Source: Bacteroidota bacterium (GTDB lineage Bacteria; Bacteroidota; Bacteroidia; Flavobacteriales; Flavobacteriaceae). From it: a stretch of 15,083 nt of DNA. Positions 7,680-14,851 of the stretch are shown piece after piece. A program made the position numbers and the translations under genes. Where the stretch lies: positions 1-15,083 of the forward strand of contig JAJYTI010000032.1 of the NCBI GenBank assembly GCA_021793135.1. The letters are read 5' to 3'. The notes under the pieces were generated by a model, which worked only from the letters and a program-made list of their open reading frames with translations, was not told where the DNA came from and did no database searches. Numbering within the stretch: position 1 is the stretch's first letter; each line of letters opens with the position of its first letter.

Positions 7680-10600
7680 TTATTCTTCAAGTCGGATATC
7701 TAATCCAAGACCTTTAAGTTCATGCATCAATACGTTGAAGGATTCTGGTAAACCAGGTTGTGGCATAGTATCTCCTTTTACGATTGCTTCATAAGTTTTA
7801 GCTCTACCGATTACATCATCCGATTTAACGGTTAATATCTCTTGTAGAGTACTAGATGCACCATATGCCTCTAATGCCCAAACCTCCATCTCTCCAAATC
7901 GCTGACCTCCGAACTGAGCCTTACCTCCTAATGGTTGTTGTGTAATTAGTGAGTAAGGTCCAATAGAACGTGAGTGCATCTTATCCTCAATCATGTGGCC
8001 TAGTTTCAGCATATAAATCACACCTACAGTAGCAGGCTGATCGAACTTCTCACCAGTACCTCCGTCATATAATGGTGTATTACCATATCTTGGAATTCCG
8101 GCCTTATCTGTTAATTCATTAATCTGTTCTAATGTTGCACCATCGAAAATTGGTGTAGAGAATTTCTTCCCTAACTTTTCACCAGCCCATCCTAACACAG
8201 TTTCATAAATCTGTCCAATGTTCATACGAGATGGTACCCCTAATGGGTTTAGTACAATATCAACAGGTGTTCCATCTTCTAGGAATGGCATATCTTCTTG
8301 ACGTACAATTCTAGCAACTACCCCTTTGTTACCGTGACGACCAGCCATCTTATCTCCTACTTTCAGTTTACGTTTCTTAGCAACATAAACTTTAGCTAGT
8401 TTCAAGATTCCAGATGGTAATTCGTCTCCAACAGAGATAGTAAACTTCTCTCTACGAAGCGCACCTTGTAAGTCATTTTCTTTAATACGATAGTTATGAA
8501 GTAAATCAGCAACCATAGTATTCGTTTCCTCATCAGTAGTCCATACTCCTTGTGTTAAGTGTATATAATCATATACACTGCTTAACATTTTTAAAGTATA
8601 CTTCTTACCTTTAGGGAAAATAACTTCTCCTAATTCATTAGTAACACCTTGCGCTGTTCTACCTCCAACAATAGCAAATAGTTTGTCTACTAAAGTATCG
8701 TGTAAAGCAGTGAACTTTGCTTCATATTTTGCTTCAAGCTCTGCAATGTCTTCTTTGTCTTTTGCACGCTTGCGTTTATCTTTTATTGCTTTTGAGAATA
8801 GTTTCTTACCAATAACTACTCCATGTAACGATGGAGATGCTTTTAATGATGCATCTTTTACGTCACCAGCTTTATCACCGAAAATAGCTCGTAATAGTTT
8901 CTCTTCAGGTGTAGGATCACTTTCTCCTTTTGGAGTAATCTTACCAATTAGGATATCACCAGGATTTACTTCTGCACCGATACGAATCATACCATATTCG
9001 TCTAGGTCTTTAGTAGCTTCTTCAGAAACGTTAGGAATATCATTGGTTAGCTCTTCGTTACCTAATTTGGTATCTCTTACTTCAAGTGCAAATTCGTCAA
9101 TATGGATAGAAGTGAAGATATCTTCACGAACTACTTTTTCTGATATAACGATAGCATCCTCAAAGTTGTAACCTTTCCATGGCATGAAAGCAACTTTTAA
9201 GTTACGTCCTAATGCCAATTCACCTTTCTCTGTAGCATATCCTTGACAAAGTACTTGACCTTTAGAAACTCTATCTCCTTTACGAACAATAGGTTTAAGG
9301 TTAATAGAAGTACTCTGGTTGGTTTTTCTAAATTTAATAAGGTTGTAAGTCTTGCTATCTTCATCAAAACTTACCATTCTCTCATTTTCTGTTCTGTCGT
9401 ACTTGATGGTAATCTTATTAGCATCAACATACTCCACTACTCCATCACCTTCTGCGTTAATAAGTACACGAGAATCTGTAGCAACTTGACGCTCTAGTCC
9501 TGTACCTACTATTGGTGATTCGGCAGTTAATAATGGTACTGCTTGACGCATCATGTTAGATCCCATCAGTGCACGGTTCGCATCGTCGTGTTCTAAGAAT
9601 GGAATTAATGATGCTGAAATAGATGCAATTTGGTTTGGTGCAACGTCCGCGTAATCAATTTCACTTGGATCTGCTAAAGGGAAGTCTCCTTCCTCTCTTG
9701 CAATAACCTTATCACCTATAAGCTTACCATTTTCATCTTGTTCAATATTAGCTTGAACAATTAATTTCTCTTCTTCTTCCTCAGCTGATAAATAGATTGG
9801 ATCATTTTTTAAATCAATCTGTCCATTTTCTACTTTTCTATATGGTGTCTCTATAAATCCTAAGCTATTAACCTTAGCAAATACAGATAATGAAGAAATA
9901 AGTCCGATGTTTGGCCCCTCTGGAGTTTCGATAGGACATAGACGACCATAATGTGTATAGTGAACGTCACGAACCTCGAAACCAGCACGCTCTCTAGATA
10001 AACCTCCTGGCCCTAATGCTGAAAGACGACGCTTATGCGTAATTTCGGCAAGTGGGTTGGTTTGGTCCATAAATTGAGACAACTGGTTCGTACCAAAGAA
10101 TGAATTTATAACAGAAGATAATGTTTTTGCATTAATCAAGTCAATTGGCGTAAACACTTCGTTATCACGTACATTCATACGCTCTCTAATAGTACGAGCC
10201 ATACGAGCTAGACCTACTCCAAACTGTTGTGATAATTGCTCACCTACTGTACGCACACGACGGTTAGATAAGTGATCAATATCATCAATCTCTGCTTTAG
10301 AGTTGATAAGCTCAATTAGATACTTAACAATAGTGATAATATCATCCTTGCTAAGTACTTGTTGGTCCATATCTACATCTAGACCAAGTTTTTTATTCAT
10401 TCTATAACGTCCAACTTCACCTAAGTTGTAACGAGCTTCACTGAAGAATAATTTTTCAATAATTCCACGTGCAGTCTCCTCATCAGGCGGTTCAGCGTTA
10501 CGTAATTGTCTATAAATATGCTCTACAGCTTCTTTTTCAGAGTTTGTAGGGTCTTTTTGTAATGTATTGTGGATTATTGCATAATCAGTTTGTAAACTTT

Positions 10601-11492
10601 CTTCTTTATGCAATAAAATAGTTTTCACATTTGAATCAAGAATCTCTTCGATGTGTTCTTCTTCAAGTACAGTATCTCTATCTAATACGATTTCGTTACG
10701 TTCAATAGAAATTACCTCTCCTGTATCTTCATCAACGAAGTCTTCGTGCCATGTTTTTAATACACGAGCAGCTAATTTTCTTCCTAGCTGTTTCTTAAGT
10801 CCTGTTTTGGTAGCTTTTACTTCTTCAGCAAGATCAAATATTTCTAGAATATCTTTATCTCTCTCATATCCGATTGCACGGAAAAGCGTTGTAACAGGTA
10901 ATTTTTTCTTTCTATCAATATAAGCGTACATAACGCTATTGATATCGGTAGCAAACTCAATCCAAGAACCTTTAAAAGGAATTACTCTGGCAGAATATAG
11001 TTTCGTACCATTAGCGTGAAATGATTGTCCGAAGAAAACTCCAGGAGAACGGTGTAATTGGGATACTACAACTCGTTCTGCACCGTTAATAACAAAAGTT
11101 CCACTTGGTGTCATATACGGTATAGTCCCTAAGAACACATCTTGAACAATAGTTTCAAAATCTTCGTGCTCTGGGTCATGGCATGATAATTTTAATCGCG
11201 CTTTTAAAGGTACGCTATAGGTCAGGCCTCTCTCTATACATTCTTGTATGGAGTAGCGTGGTGGATCTATAAAATAATCTAGGAACTCAAGCTCGAATTG
11301 GTTTCTAGTGTCTTGAATTGGAAAGTTTTCCAAAAAGGTATTGTATAGACCTTCTTTGATTCTTTCTTCTGACTTAGTTTCCAACTGGAAAAAATCCTGG
11401 AAGGATTTAATTTGTATATCCAAAAAGTCTGGATATGCAGGAATGTTTTGTAGCGAAGAAAAATTCAATCTTTCAGTATGCGTTGCTGACAT
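7680..11492 (-). CDS. rpoB: DNA-directed RNA polymerase subunit beta
   Basis: Large catalytic-core subunit, 1270 aa, shorter than the E. coli protein (1342 aa) but of the size I recall for flavobacteria. The N-terminal PDFLDIQIKSFQDFFQLE opens the beta1 lobe. The rifampicin-binding region is at about 470-497 (QLSQFMDQTNPLAEITHKRR then LSALGPGG), followed by GRLCPIETPEGPNIGLI. GDKMAGRHGNKG lies at 1046-1057. The C-terminal QPLGGKAQFGGQRFGEMEVW at 1186-1205 contacts beta-prime. Residues aligned with E. coli Q513, D516, H526, R529 and S531 are unchanged, so no classical rifampicin-resistance substitution is present; N518 is T. The start at 11490-11492 (MSATHTERLNFSSLQNIPAYPDF) fits relatives. 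It is preceded by a 144-nt spacer with an attenuator-like hairpin. Confidence 0.99.
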   Translation of the reverse strand: MSATHTERLNFSSLQNIPAYPDFLDIQIKSFQDFFQLETKSEERIKEGLYNTFLENFPIQDTRNQFELEFLDYFIDPPRYSIQECIERGLTYSVPLKARLKLSCHDPEHEDFETIVQDVFLGTIPYMTPSGTFVINGAERVVVSQLHRSPGVFFGQSFHANGTKLYSARVIPFKGSWIEFATDINSVMYAYIDRKKKLPVTTLFRAIGYERDKDILEIFDLAEEVKATKTGLKKQLGRKLAARVLKTWHEDFVDEDTGEVISIERNEIVLDRDTVLEEEHIEEILDSNVKTILLHKEESLQTDYAIIHNTLQKDPTNSEKEAVEHIYRQLRNAEPPDEETARGIIEKLFFSEARYNLGEVGRYRMNKKLGLDVDMDQQVLSKDDIITIVKYLIELINSKAEIDDIDHLSNRRVRTVGEQLSQQFGVGLARMARTIRERMNVRDNEVFTPIDLINAKTLSSVINSFFGTNQLSQFMDQTNPLAEITHKRRLSALGPGGLSRERAGFEVRDVHYTHYGRLCPIETPEGPNIGLISSLSVFAKVNSLGFIETPYRKVENGQIDLKNDPIYLSAEEEEEKLIVQANIEQDENGKLIGDKVIAREEGDFPLADPSEIDYADVAPNQIASISASLIPFLEHDDANRALMGSNMMRQAVPLLTAESPIVGTGLERQVATDSRVLINAEGDGVVEYVDANKITIKYDRTENERMVSFDEDSKTYNLIKFRKTNQSTSINLKPIVRKGDRVSKGQVLCQGYATEKGELALGRNLKVAFMPWKGYNFEDAIVISEKVVREDIFTSIHIDEFALEVRDTKLGNEELTNDIPNVSEEATKDLDEYGMIRIGAEVNPGDILIGKITPKGESDPTPEEKLLRAIFGDKAGDVKDASLKASPSLHGVVIGKKLFSKAIKDKRKRAKDKEDIAELEAKYEAKFTALHDTLVDKLFAIVGGRTAQGVTNELGEVIFPKGKKYTLKMLSSVYDYIHLTQGVWTTDEETNTMVADLLHNYRIKENDLQGALRREKFTISVGDELPSGILKLAKVYVAKKRKLKVGDKMAGRHGNKGVVARIVRQEDMPFLEDGTPVDIVLNPLGVPSRMNIGQIYETVLGWAGEKLGKKFSTPIFDGATLEQINELTDKAGIPRYGNTPLYDGGTGEKFDQPATVGVIYMLKLGHMIEDKMHSRSIGPYSLITQQPLGGKAQFGGQRFGEMEVWALEAYGASSTLQEILTVKSDDVIGRAKTYEAIVKGDTMPQPGLPESFNVLMHELKGLGLDIRLEE

Positions 11493-11568
11493 CTATGGAA
11501 GGAATTATTAATTATAAAAAACGATTGGGGCGCACATAAGATAACCTGTTATATTATATACGCAAAAT

Positions 11569-11613
11569 GGTTTAGGTCTATCCCTCTCCTAAAATGGAGG
11601 GAAGACCTAAACC
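11569..11613 (-). terminator. Attenuator-like hairpin between rplL and rpoB
   Basis: Arms 11603-11613 and 11569-11579 form a perfect 11-bp stem (GGTTTAGGTCT / AGACCTAAACC). A small internal loop leads to a further CCCTC/GAGGG helix (or the alternative CTCC/GGAG) closing a short A/T-rich loop. On the minus strand the stem is followed by ATTTTGCG, a weak T run, so termination would be partial. In E. coli the same position, rplL-rpoB, holds a known attenuator that lowers rpoBC expression relative to the ribosomal-protein genes. A very imperfect promoter-like pair, TTTTG (11563-11567) and TATCTTATG (11535-11543), lies just downstream. Confidence 0.62.
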
Positions 11614-11636
11614 TTTAAGGGTGGATTAGCGTTGGC

Positions 11637-12011
11637 TTATTTAAGCTCAACCTCTGCTCCAGCTTCTTCAAGTTGTGCCTTAAGAGCTTCTGCCTCATCT
11701 TTAGCAACACCTTCTTTAATTGGAGAAGGAGCGTTGTCAACAAGACCTTTAGCGTCTTTAAGACCTGCACCAGTAATTTCTCTTACTAGTTTTACAACTG
11801 CTAGTTTAGAAGAACCAGCTGCTTTAAGAATTACGTCGAATTCTGTTTGCTCATCAGCTGCGTCATCACCACCAGCCGCACCAGCAGCAACAGCTACAGC
11901 TGCAGCAGCAGGCTCAATACCATACTCTTCTTTAAGTATATCTGCTAGTTCATTAACCTCTTTTACAGTAAGGTTTACTAATTTTTCTGCGAAATCTTTT
12001 AAATCTGCCAT
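11637..12011 (-). CDS. rplL: 50S ribosomal protein L7/L12
   Basis: A stalk protein of 124 aa, normal length. The N-terminal dimerisation and L10-binding helices (MADLKDFAEKLVNLTVKEVN...) are followed by an Ala/Gly-rich flexible hinge at about residues 35-53. The globular C-terminal domain is at about 55-124, with EFDVILK, KLAVVKLVREITGAGLKDAK and the final EEAGAEVELK; this face recruits the translational GTPases EF-Tu, EF-G, IF2 and RF3, two of which (EF-Tu and RF3) are encoded in this window. It lies 47 nt after rplJ and is separated from rpoB by 144 nt with a hairpin, which fits the need for several L7/L12 copies per ribosome. Confidence 0.99.
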   Translation of the reverse strand: MADLKDFAEKLVNLTVKEVNELADILKEEYGIEPAAAAVAVAAGAAGGDDAADEQTEFDVILKAAGSSKLAVVKLVREITGAGLKDAKGLVDNAPSPIKEGVAKDEAEALKAQLEEAGAEVELK

Positions 12012-12058
12012 TTTCTATCGTTTTTAGTAATTGTGTATATTTAATTTATTAGTGCTTA

Positions 12059-12583
12059 TTATTTTTCGGATAATGTTTTCAATATTCCTGCCAGCTTTCC
12101 GCCTCCAGATTGAAGTGCAGAGATAACGTTCTTGGCTGGTGATTGTAGTAGCCCGATGATATCTCCAATAACTTCTTCCTTAGATTTGATGCTTACTAGC
12201 GCATCTAGACTCTCATCTCCTAGGTAAACAGCTTCTTCTACGTAAGCTCCTTTTAATAGAGGAAGTTTAGATTTTGATTTTTTACGGAATTCTTGAATAA
12301 CCTTTGCTGGTGCATTCCCAGTTTCAGAAAACATAATGGAAGTACTACCTTTAAGAACCTCTGGCAATTGCCCTAAGTCTTTATCAGCCTTCTCCATTGC
12401 TTTGCTTAACAGGGTATTCTTTACCATAGTTAAACTAACGTCAGCTTTATAGCAAGCTCTACGTAGTCTAGTGGTATCTTGTGCATTCAGTCCTGATATA
12501 TCTGCCAAATAGATAATTTGGTTATCGTTAAGCTGGGCAGTTAAATTGTCTATTACTTGTGATTTTTGTTCTCTCGTCTTCAT
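12059..12583 (-). CDS. rplJ: 50S ribosomal protein L10
   Basis: A protein of 174 aa. The N-terminal rRNA/L11-contacting domain (MKTREQKSQVIDNLTAQL, then YLADISGLNAQDTTRLRRAC) includes the family segment VSLTMVKNTLLSKAM. The C-terminal helical part (LLQSPAKNVISALQSGGGKL and on to KTLSEK) is where L7/L12 dimers bind. L10 anchors the stalk to the 23S GTPase centre. Only 11 nt separate it from rplA, so it has no long leader of its own; any L10-L12 autoregulatory site of the E. coli type would have to overlap the 3' end of rplA. I saw no obvious structure there. Confidence 0.98.
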   Translation of the reverse strand: MKTREQKSQVIDNLTAQLNDNQIIYLADISGLNAQDTTRLRRACYKADVSLTMVKNTLLSKAMEKADKDLGQLPEVLKGSTSIMFSETGNAPAKVIQEFRKKSKSKLPLLKGAYVEEAVYLGDESLDALVSIKSKEEVIGDIIGLLQSPAKNVISALQSGGGKLAGILKTLSEK

Positions 12584-12594
12584 ATTCTATAATT

Positions 12595-13293
12595 TTACTG
12601 CTCCGTAAATCTTTTAGTATCAATTTGAACACTTGGGCTCATAGTAGATGACATATAAATACTTGTCATATACACTCCTTTAGCACTTTGAGGTTTTAAA
12701 CGACCTAAAGTATTAATTAGCTCAATAGCATTCTCTCTAATCTTATCTGCTTCGAAGGAAACTTTTCCTATTGCAGCGTGTACGATACCAGTTTTGTCTA
12801 CTCTGAAGTCGATTTTACCAGCTTTAACATCAGATACTGCTTTTGCAACATCCATAGTAACAGTTCCAGTTTTTGGGTTTGGCATTAAACCTCTAGGTCC
12901 TAATACTCGCCCTAGTGGACCTAATTTACCCATAACAGCTGGCATTGTTACGATTACATCTACATCAGTCCATCCACCTTTAATTTTCTCAAGGTATTCA
13001 TCTAGACCTACATAGTCAGCACCTGCCGCTTTTGCTTCCTCCTCTTTATCAGGAGTAACAAGTGCAAGTACTTTTACATCTTTACCTGTTCCGTGTGGAA
13101 GTGTTACTACACCACGAACCATTTGATCAGCTTTACGCGGATCAACATTTAGTCGTACTGCAAGTTCAACACTAGCATCGAAATTTACGTCGGTAATTTC
13201 TTTAATTATCTTTGAAGCTTCTGCAACAGTATATAACTTGTTCTTGTCAACTTTACCTGCAGCCTCTTTTTGTTTTTTAGTTACTCTAGCCAT
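12595..13293 (-). CDS. rplA: 50S ribosomal protein L1
   Basis: A protein of 232 aa, typical length. It carries the L1 signature at about 117-141 (MPAVMGKLGPLGRVLGPRG followed by LMPNPKTGT) and the conserved FRVDKTGIVHAAIGKVSF segment near the C-terminal half. L1 forms the mobile stalk that guides deacylated tRNA out of the E site. In many bacteria it also represses translation of rplK-rplA by binding an mRNA mimic of its 23S site. It starts 20 nt after the rplK stop, consistent with translational coupling, and a hairpin upstream of rplK is a candidate operator. Confidence 0.99.
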   Translation of the reverse strand: MARVTKKQKEAAGKVDKNKLYTVAEASKIIKEITDVNFDASVELAVRLNVDPRKADQMVRGVVTLPHGTGKDVKVLALVTPDKEEEAKAAGADYVGLDEYLEKIKGGWTDVDVIVTMPAVMGKLGPLGRVLGPRGLMPNPKTGTVTMDVAKAVSDVKAGKIDFRVDKTGIVHAAIGKVSFEADKIRENAIELINTLGRLKPQSAKGVYMTSIYMSSTMSPSVQIDTKRFTEQ

Positions 13294-13313
13294 TTGTAAT
13301 TCTTTTTTCTAGA

Positions 13314-13751
13314 TTAAAAAGGTTGAGTGCCTCTGATTCTTATTCCCATAGAGCGGGCAGTTCCGGCTACTAATTTCATAGCAGACTCTATGGTAAACGC
13401 ATTGAGGTCAGGCATTTTGTCTTCAGCGATTGCTCTAACATCGTCCCAAGTTACAGAACCAACTCTATTAGTTAAAGGCTCACCAGAACCTTTCTTTAAT
13501 TTCGCAGCCTCTAATAACTGTACGGCAGCTGGAGTGGTTTTGATAATAAAGTCAAAAGATTTGTCTTTATATACTGTTATTACAACAGGTAAAACCTTAC
13601 CTTGTTTATCTTGAGTTCTTGCGTTAAATTGCTTACAGAACTCCATAATGTTAACACCAGCAGCTCCTAATGCAGGACCAACAGGTGGCGATGGGTTAGC
13701 AGCGCCGCCACGGACTTGCAACTTAACTACTTTATCTACTTCTTTAGCCAT
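13314..13751 (-). CDS. rplK: 50S ribosomal protein L11
   Basis: A protein of 145 aa. The N-terminal proline-rich domain (KLQVRGGAANPSPPVGPALG, about 9-28) is the thiostrepton/GTPase-centre contact. The C-terminal rRNA-binding domain (about 70-145) carries the signature LVAGTARSMGIRIRG. L11 binds the GTPase-associated region of 23S rRNA together with L10. It is the first ribosomal-protein gene after nusG, with a 69-nt spacer containing an inverted repeat. No substitution in the N-terminal domain stands out. Confidence 0.99.
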   Translation of the reverse strand: MAKEVDKVVKLQVRGGAANPSPPVGPALGAAGVNIMEFCKQFNARTQDKQGKVLPVVITVYKDKSFDFIIKTTPAAVQLLEAAKLKKGSGEPLTNRVGSVTWDDVRAIAEDKMPDLNAFTIESAMKLVAGTARSMGIRIRGTQPF

Positions 13752-13765
13752 TTGTGTTTGTTTTG

Positions 13766-13803
13766 ATTATTCTTCATTAGTGGAAGCCTATGAAGAAAAT
13801 AAT
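13766..13803 (-). promoter_or_regulatory. Leader hairpin upstream of rplK, candidate L1 operator
   Basis: In the nusG-rplK spacer TTCTTCAT pairs perfectly with ATGAAGAA (arms 13790-13797 and 13770-13777). The stem extends by four A/T pairs across a 2-nt bulge (13798-13799). The loop is 12 nt. There is no T run after it, so it is not a terminator. Its position 14 nt before the rplK ATG is where L1 feedback sites lie in other bacteria. I could not confirm the L1-recognition internal loop, so the assignment is inference. Confidence 0.4.
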
Positions 13804-13820
13804 TATTTAGTGTGTAACAA

Positions 13821-14378
13821 TTATATTTTCTTTACTTGCGTATAATTAAGTTCTAATGGTGATTTTCTATCAAAAATCTTAACCATAATTTCTAATTTAC
13901 GTCTCTCTTCGTTTATCTTTTCTATCGTACCAGTAAAATCTCGGAACGGCCCATCGGTTACTACTACAGTTTCACCAATAGTAAATGGAATATTTACCAT
14001 TTCATCCTTAGTAGACAACTCGTCTACCTTACCTAACATACGATTAACTTCTCTTTGTCTTAACGGCACTGGCTCTCCACCTGGCGTTTCACCAAGAAAT
14101 CCAATTACACCATTAATAGATTTGATAATATGTGGTATTTCACCTGAAAGGTTCGCTTGAATCATTACATAACCAGGAAAATAAACACGATCTCTGGTAA
14201 TTTTTTTACCATTACGCTCTACTACTACCTTTTCTGTTGGAACAAGAACTTGTTCTATGTAATCTTCTAAATTATAACGAGCTACCTCATACTCTATGTA
14301 AGACTTAATTTTATTTTCTTGTCCACTAACGGAACGTATAACGTACCATTTTTTTGAACTTATCTTTGAATCTTCCAT
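13821..14378 (-). CDS. nusG: Transcription termination/antitermination factor NusG
   Basis: A protein of 185 aa. The NGN domain comes first (KWYVIRSVSGQENKIKSYIE at about 10-29; VYFPGYVMIQ in the middle) and contacts the RNA polymerase clamp. The C-terminal KOW domain at about 132-160 (FTIGETVVVTDGPFRDFTGT) binds S10 or Rho, coupling polymerase to the leading ribosome or to termination. The start ATG at 14376-14378 leaves 7 nt after secE, so the two are co-transcribed. The basic/acidic linker has no large inserted domain, unlike some longer NusG paralogues (UpxY/LoaP type), so this is the housekeeping copy. Confidence 0.98.
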   Translation of the reverse strand: MEDSKISSKKWYVIRSVSGQENKIKSYIEYEVARYNLEDYIEQVLVPTEKVVVERNGKKITRDRVYFPGYVMIQANLSGEIPHIIKSINGVIGFLGETPGGEPVPLRQREVNRMLGKVDELSTKDEMVNIPFTIGETVVVTDGPFRDFTGTIEKINEERRKLEIMVKIFDRKSPLELNYTQVKKI

Positions 14379-14385
14379 CTCTCTA

Positions 14386-14574
14386 TTAGCCCTTTATCCA
14401 ATCAAAATAAAAACCTATTATCTTGCTAAATACAGAGTCTACTCCCCAGATAGCTAAAGCCAAAAGAACAGAAAACACAACGACAATAATTGTTAATCGT
14501 TGCGCTTCAGGCCACGTTGGCCAGGTTACGTGTAATTTCAGCTCTCTAAACGAAGCCTTAACATATTCAATCAT
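14386..14574 (-). CDS. secE: Preprotein translocase subunit SecE
   Basis: A protein of 62 aa, the short single-span form. An amphipathic N-terminal helix (MIEYVKASFRELKLHVTWPT) carries the conserved L-x-x-V-x-W-P-T-x-x-E motif. One transmembrane helix follows at about 27-46 (LTIIVVVFSVLLALAIWGVD), then a short tail. SecE clamps SecY in the inner-membrane translocon. Its place before nusG is the common bacterial order. The upstream spacer to tRNA-Trp is 152 nt and holds a hairpin and a short direct repeat that may include promoter elements. Confidence 0.97.
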   Translation of the reverse strand: MIEYVKASFRELKLHVTWPTWPEAQRLTIIVVVFSVLLALAIWGVDSVFSKIIGFYFDWIKG

Positions 14575-14619
14575 AACATGATATTTTAGCTCGATAAATC
14601 GCTCTCTGAAAACTAACTC

Positions 14620-14658
14620 AGCAATCTAATAGTCGCTTATGTTAGAATTAGCAATCTA
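14620..14658 (-). repeat. Short direct repeat in the secE leader, possible tandem promoter elements
   Basis: AGCAATCTA occurs at 14620-14628 and again at 14650-14658, exactly 30 bases apart. On the minus strand each copy reads TAGATTGCT. Each is preceded by a TTG about 20 nt upstream (TTTTG at 14681-14685 for the first; the ATTG of the first copy for the second), resembling the -33/-7 spacing of Bacteroidetes promoters. The match to TAnnTTTG is imperfect, so promoter function is only a possibility. Confidence 0.3.
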
Positions 14659-14685
14659 TAGAATTATATATTTTATCTAACAAAA

Positions 14686-14720
14686 TTTGCTGTACAGCAT
14701 AATATGCAAGATACAGCAAA
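14686..14720 (-). terminator. Hairpin after tRNA-Trp, terminator-like
   Basis: TTTGCTGTA (14686-14694) pairs perfectly with TACAGCAAA (14712-14720). Inside, after a 2x4 internal loop, GCAT (14697-14700) pairs with ATGC (14704-14707) around a 3-nt loop. On the minus strand the stem is followed by TTTTGTTAG, a short T run. It starts 6 nt past the tRNA 3' end. It could be a weak intrinsic terminator for the tuf-tRNA transcript, a tRNA 3'-processing structure, or an attenuator ahead of secE. Confidence 0.6.
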
Positions 14721-14726
14721 GAATTG

Positions 14727-14799
14727 CACGGGTTGGAAGGCTCGAACTCCCGACACCTGGTTTTGGAGACCAGTGCTCTACCAACTGAGCTAAACCCGT
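14727..14799 (-). tRNA. tRNA-Trp (anticodon CCA)
   Basis: A full 73-nt cloverleaf on the minus strand. The acceptor ACGGGTT pairs with AACCCGT, followed by the discriminator base G. The D arm is GCTC-AGTTGGTA-GAGC. The anticodon stem CTGGT/ACCAG encloses the loop CTCCAAA with anticodon CCA. The variable loop is 5 nt, and the T arm is GGGAG-TTCGAGC-CTTCC. The terminal CCA is not encoded (GCA then ATT follow), so it must be added after transcription. Position between tuf and secE is the usual one for tRNA-Trp in many bacteria, and it is probably processed from a longer transcript. Confidence 0.98.
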
Positions 14800-14804
14800 T
14801 TGTA

Positions 14805-14840
14805 AAAACTAAGGGCGGCAAAAAACTCACCCTTAGTTTT
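14805..14840 (-). terminator. Hairpin between tuf and tRNA-Trp, probable (partial) tuf terminator
   Basis: A perfect 11-bp inverted repeat (AAAACTAAGGG at 14805-14815 with CCCTTAGTTTT at 14830-14840) has a 14-nt loop that contains a run of six T on the minus strand. The minus-strand 3' arm ends in TTTTT (the last T at 14804), followed by ACAAA. The structure begins 11 nt after the tuf stop and ends five bases before the tRNA. There is no room for a full separate promoter after it, so either termination is partial and the tRNA is reached by readthrough, or it acts in processing or stability. Confidence 0.7.
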
Positions 14841-14851
14841 ACTTATAATAT

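Noticed and set aside
8683..9171. 162-codon open frame on the plus strand inside rpoB
   Set aside because: It lies wholly antisense to conserved rpoB codons, has a Ser-rich shadow-like composition and matches no family; the rpoB frame explains the sequence.
11632..12027. 131-codon Ala/Ser-rich frame on the plus strand over rplL
   Set aside because: It is the mirror of the Ala-rich rplL gene; low-complexity composition comes from the opposite strand and there is no independent support.
14648..14830. 60-codon minus-strand frame between tuf and secE
   Set aside because: It runs through the tRNA-Trp gene and both flanking hairpins; it is an accidental open frame.
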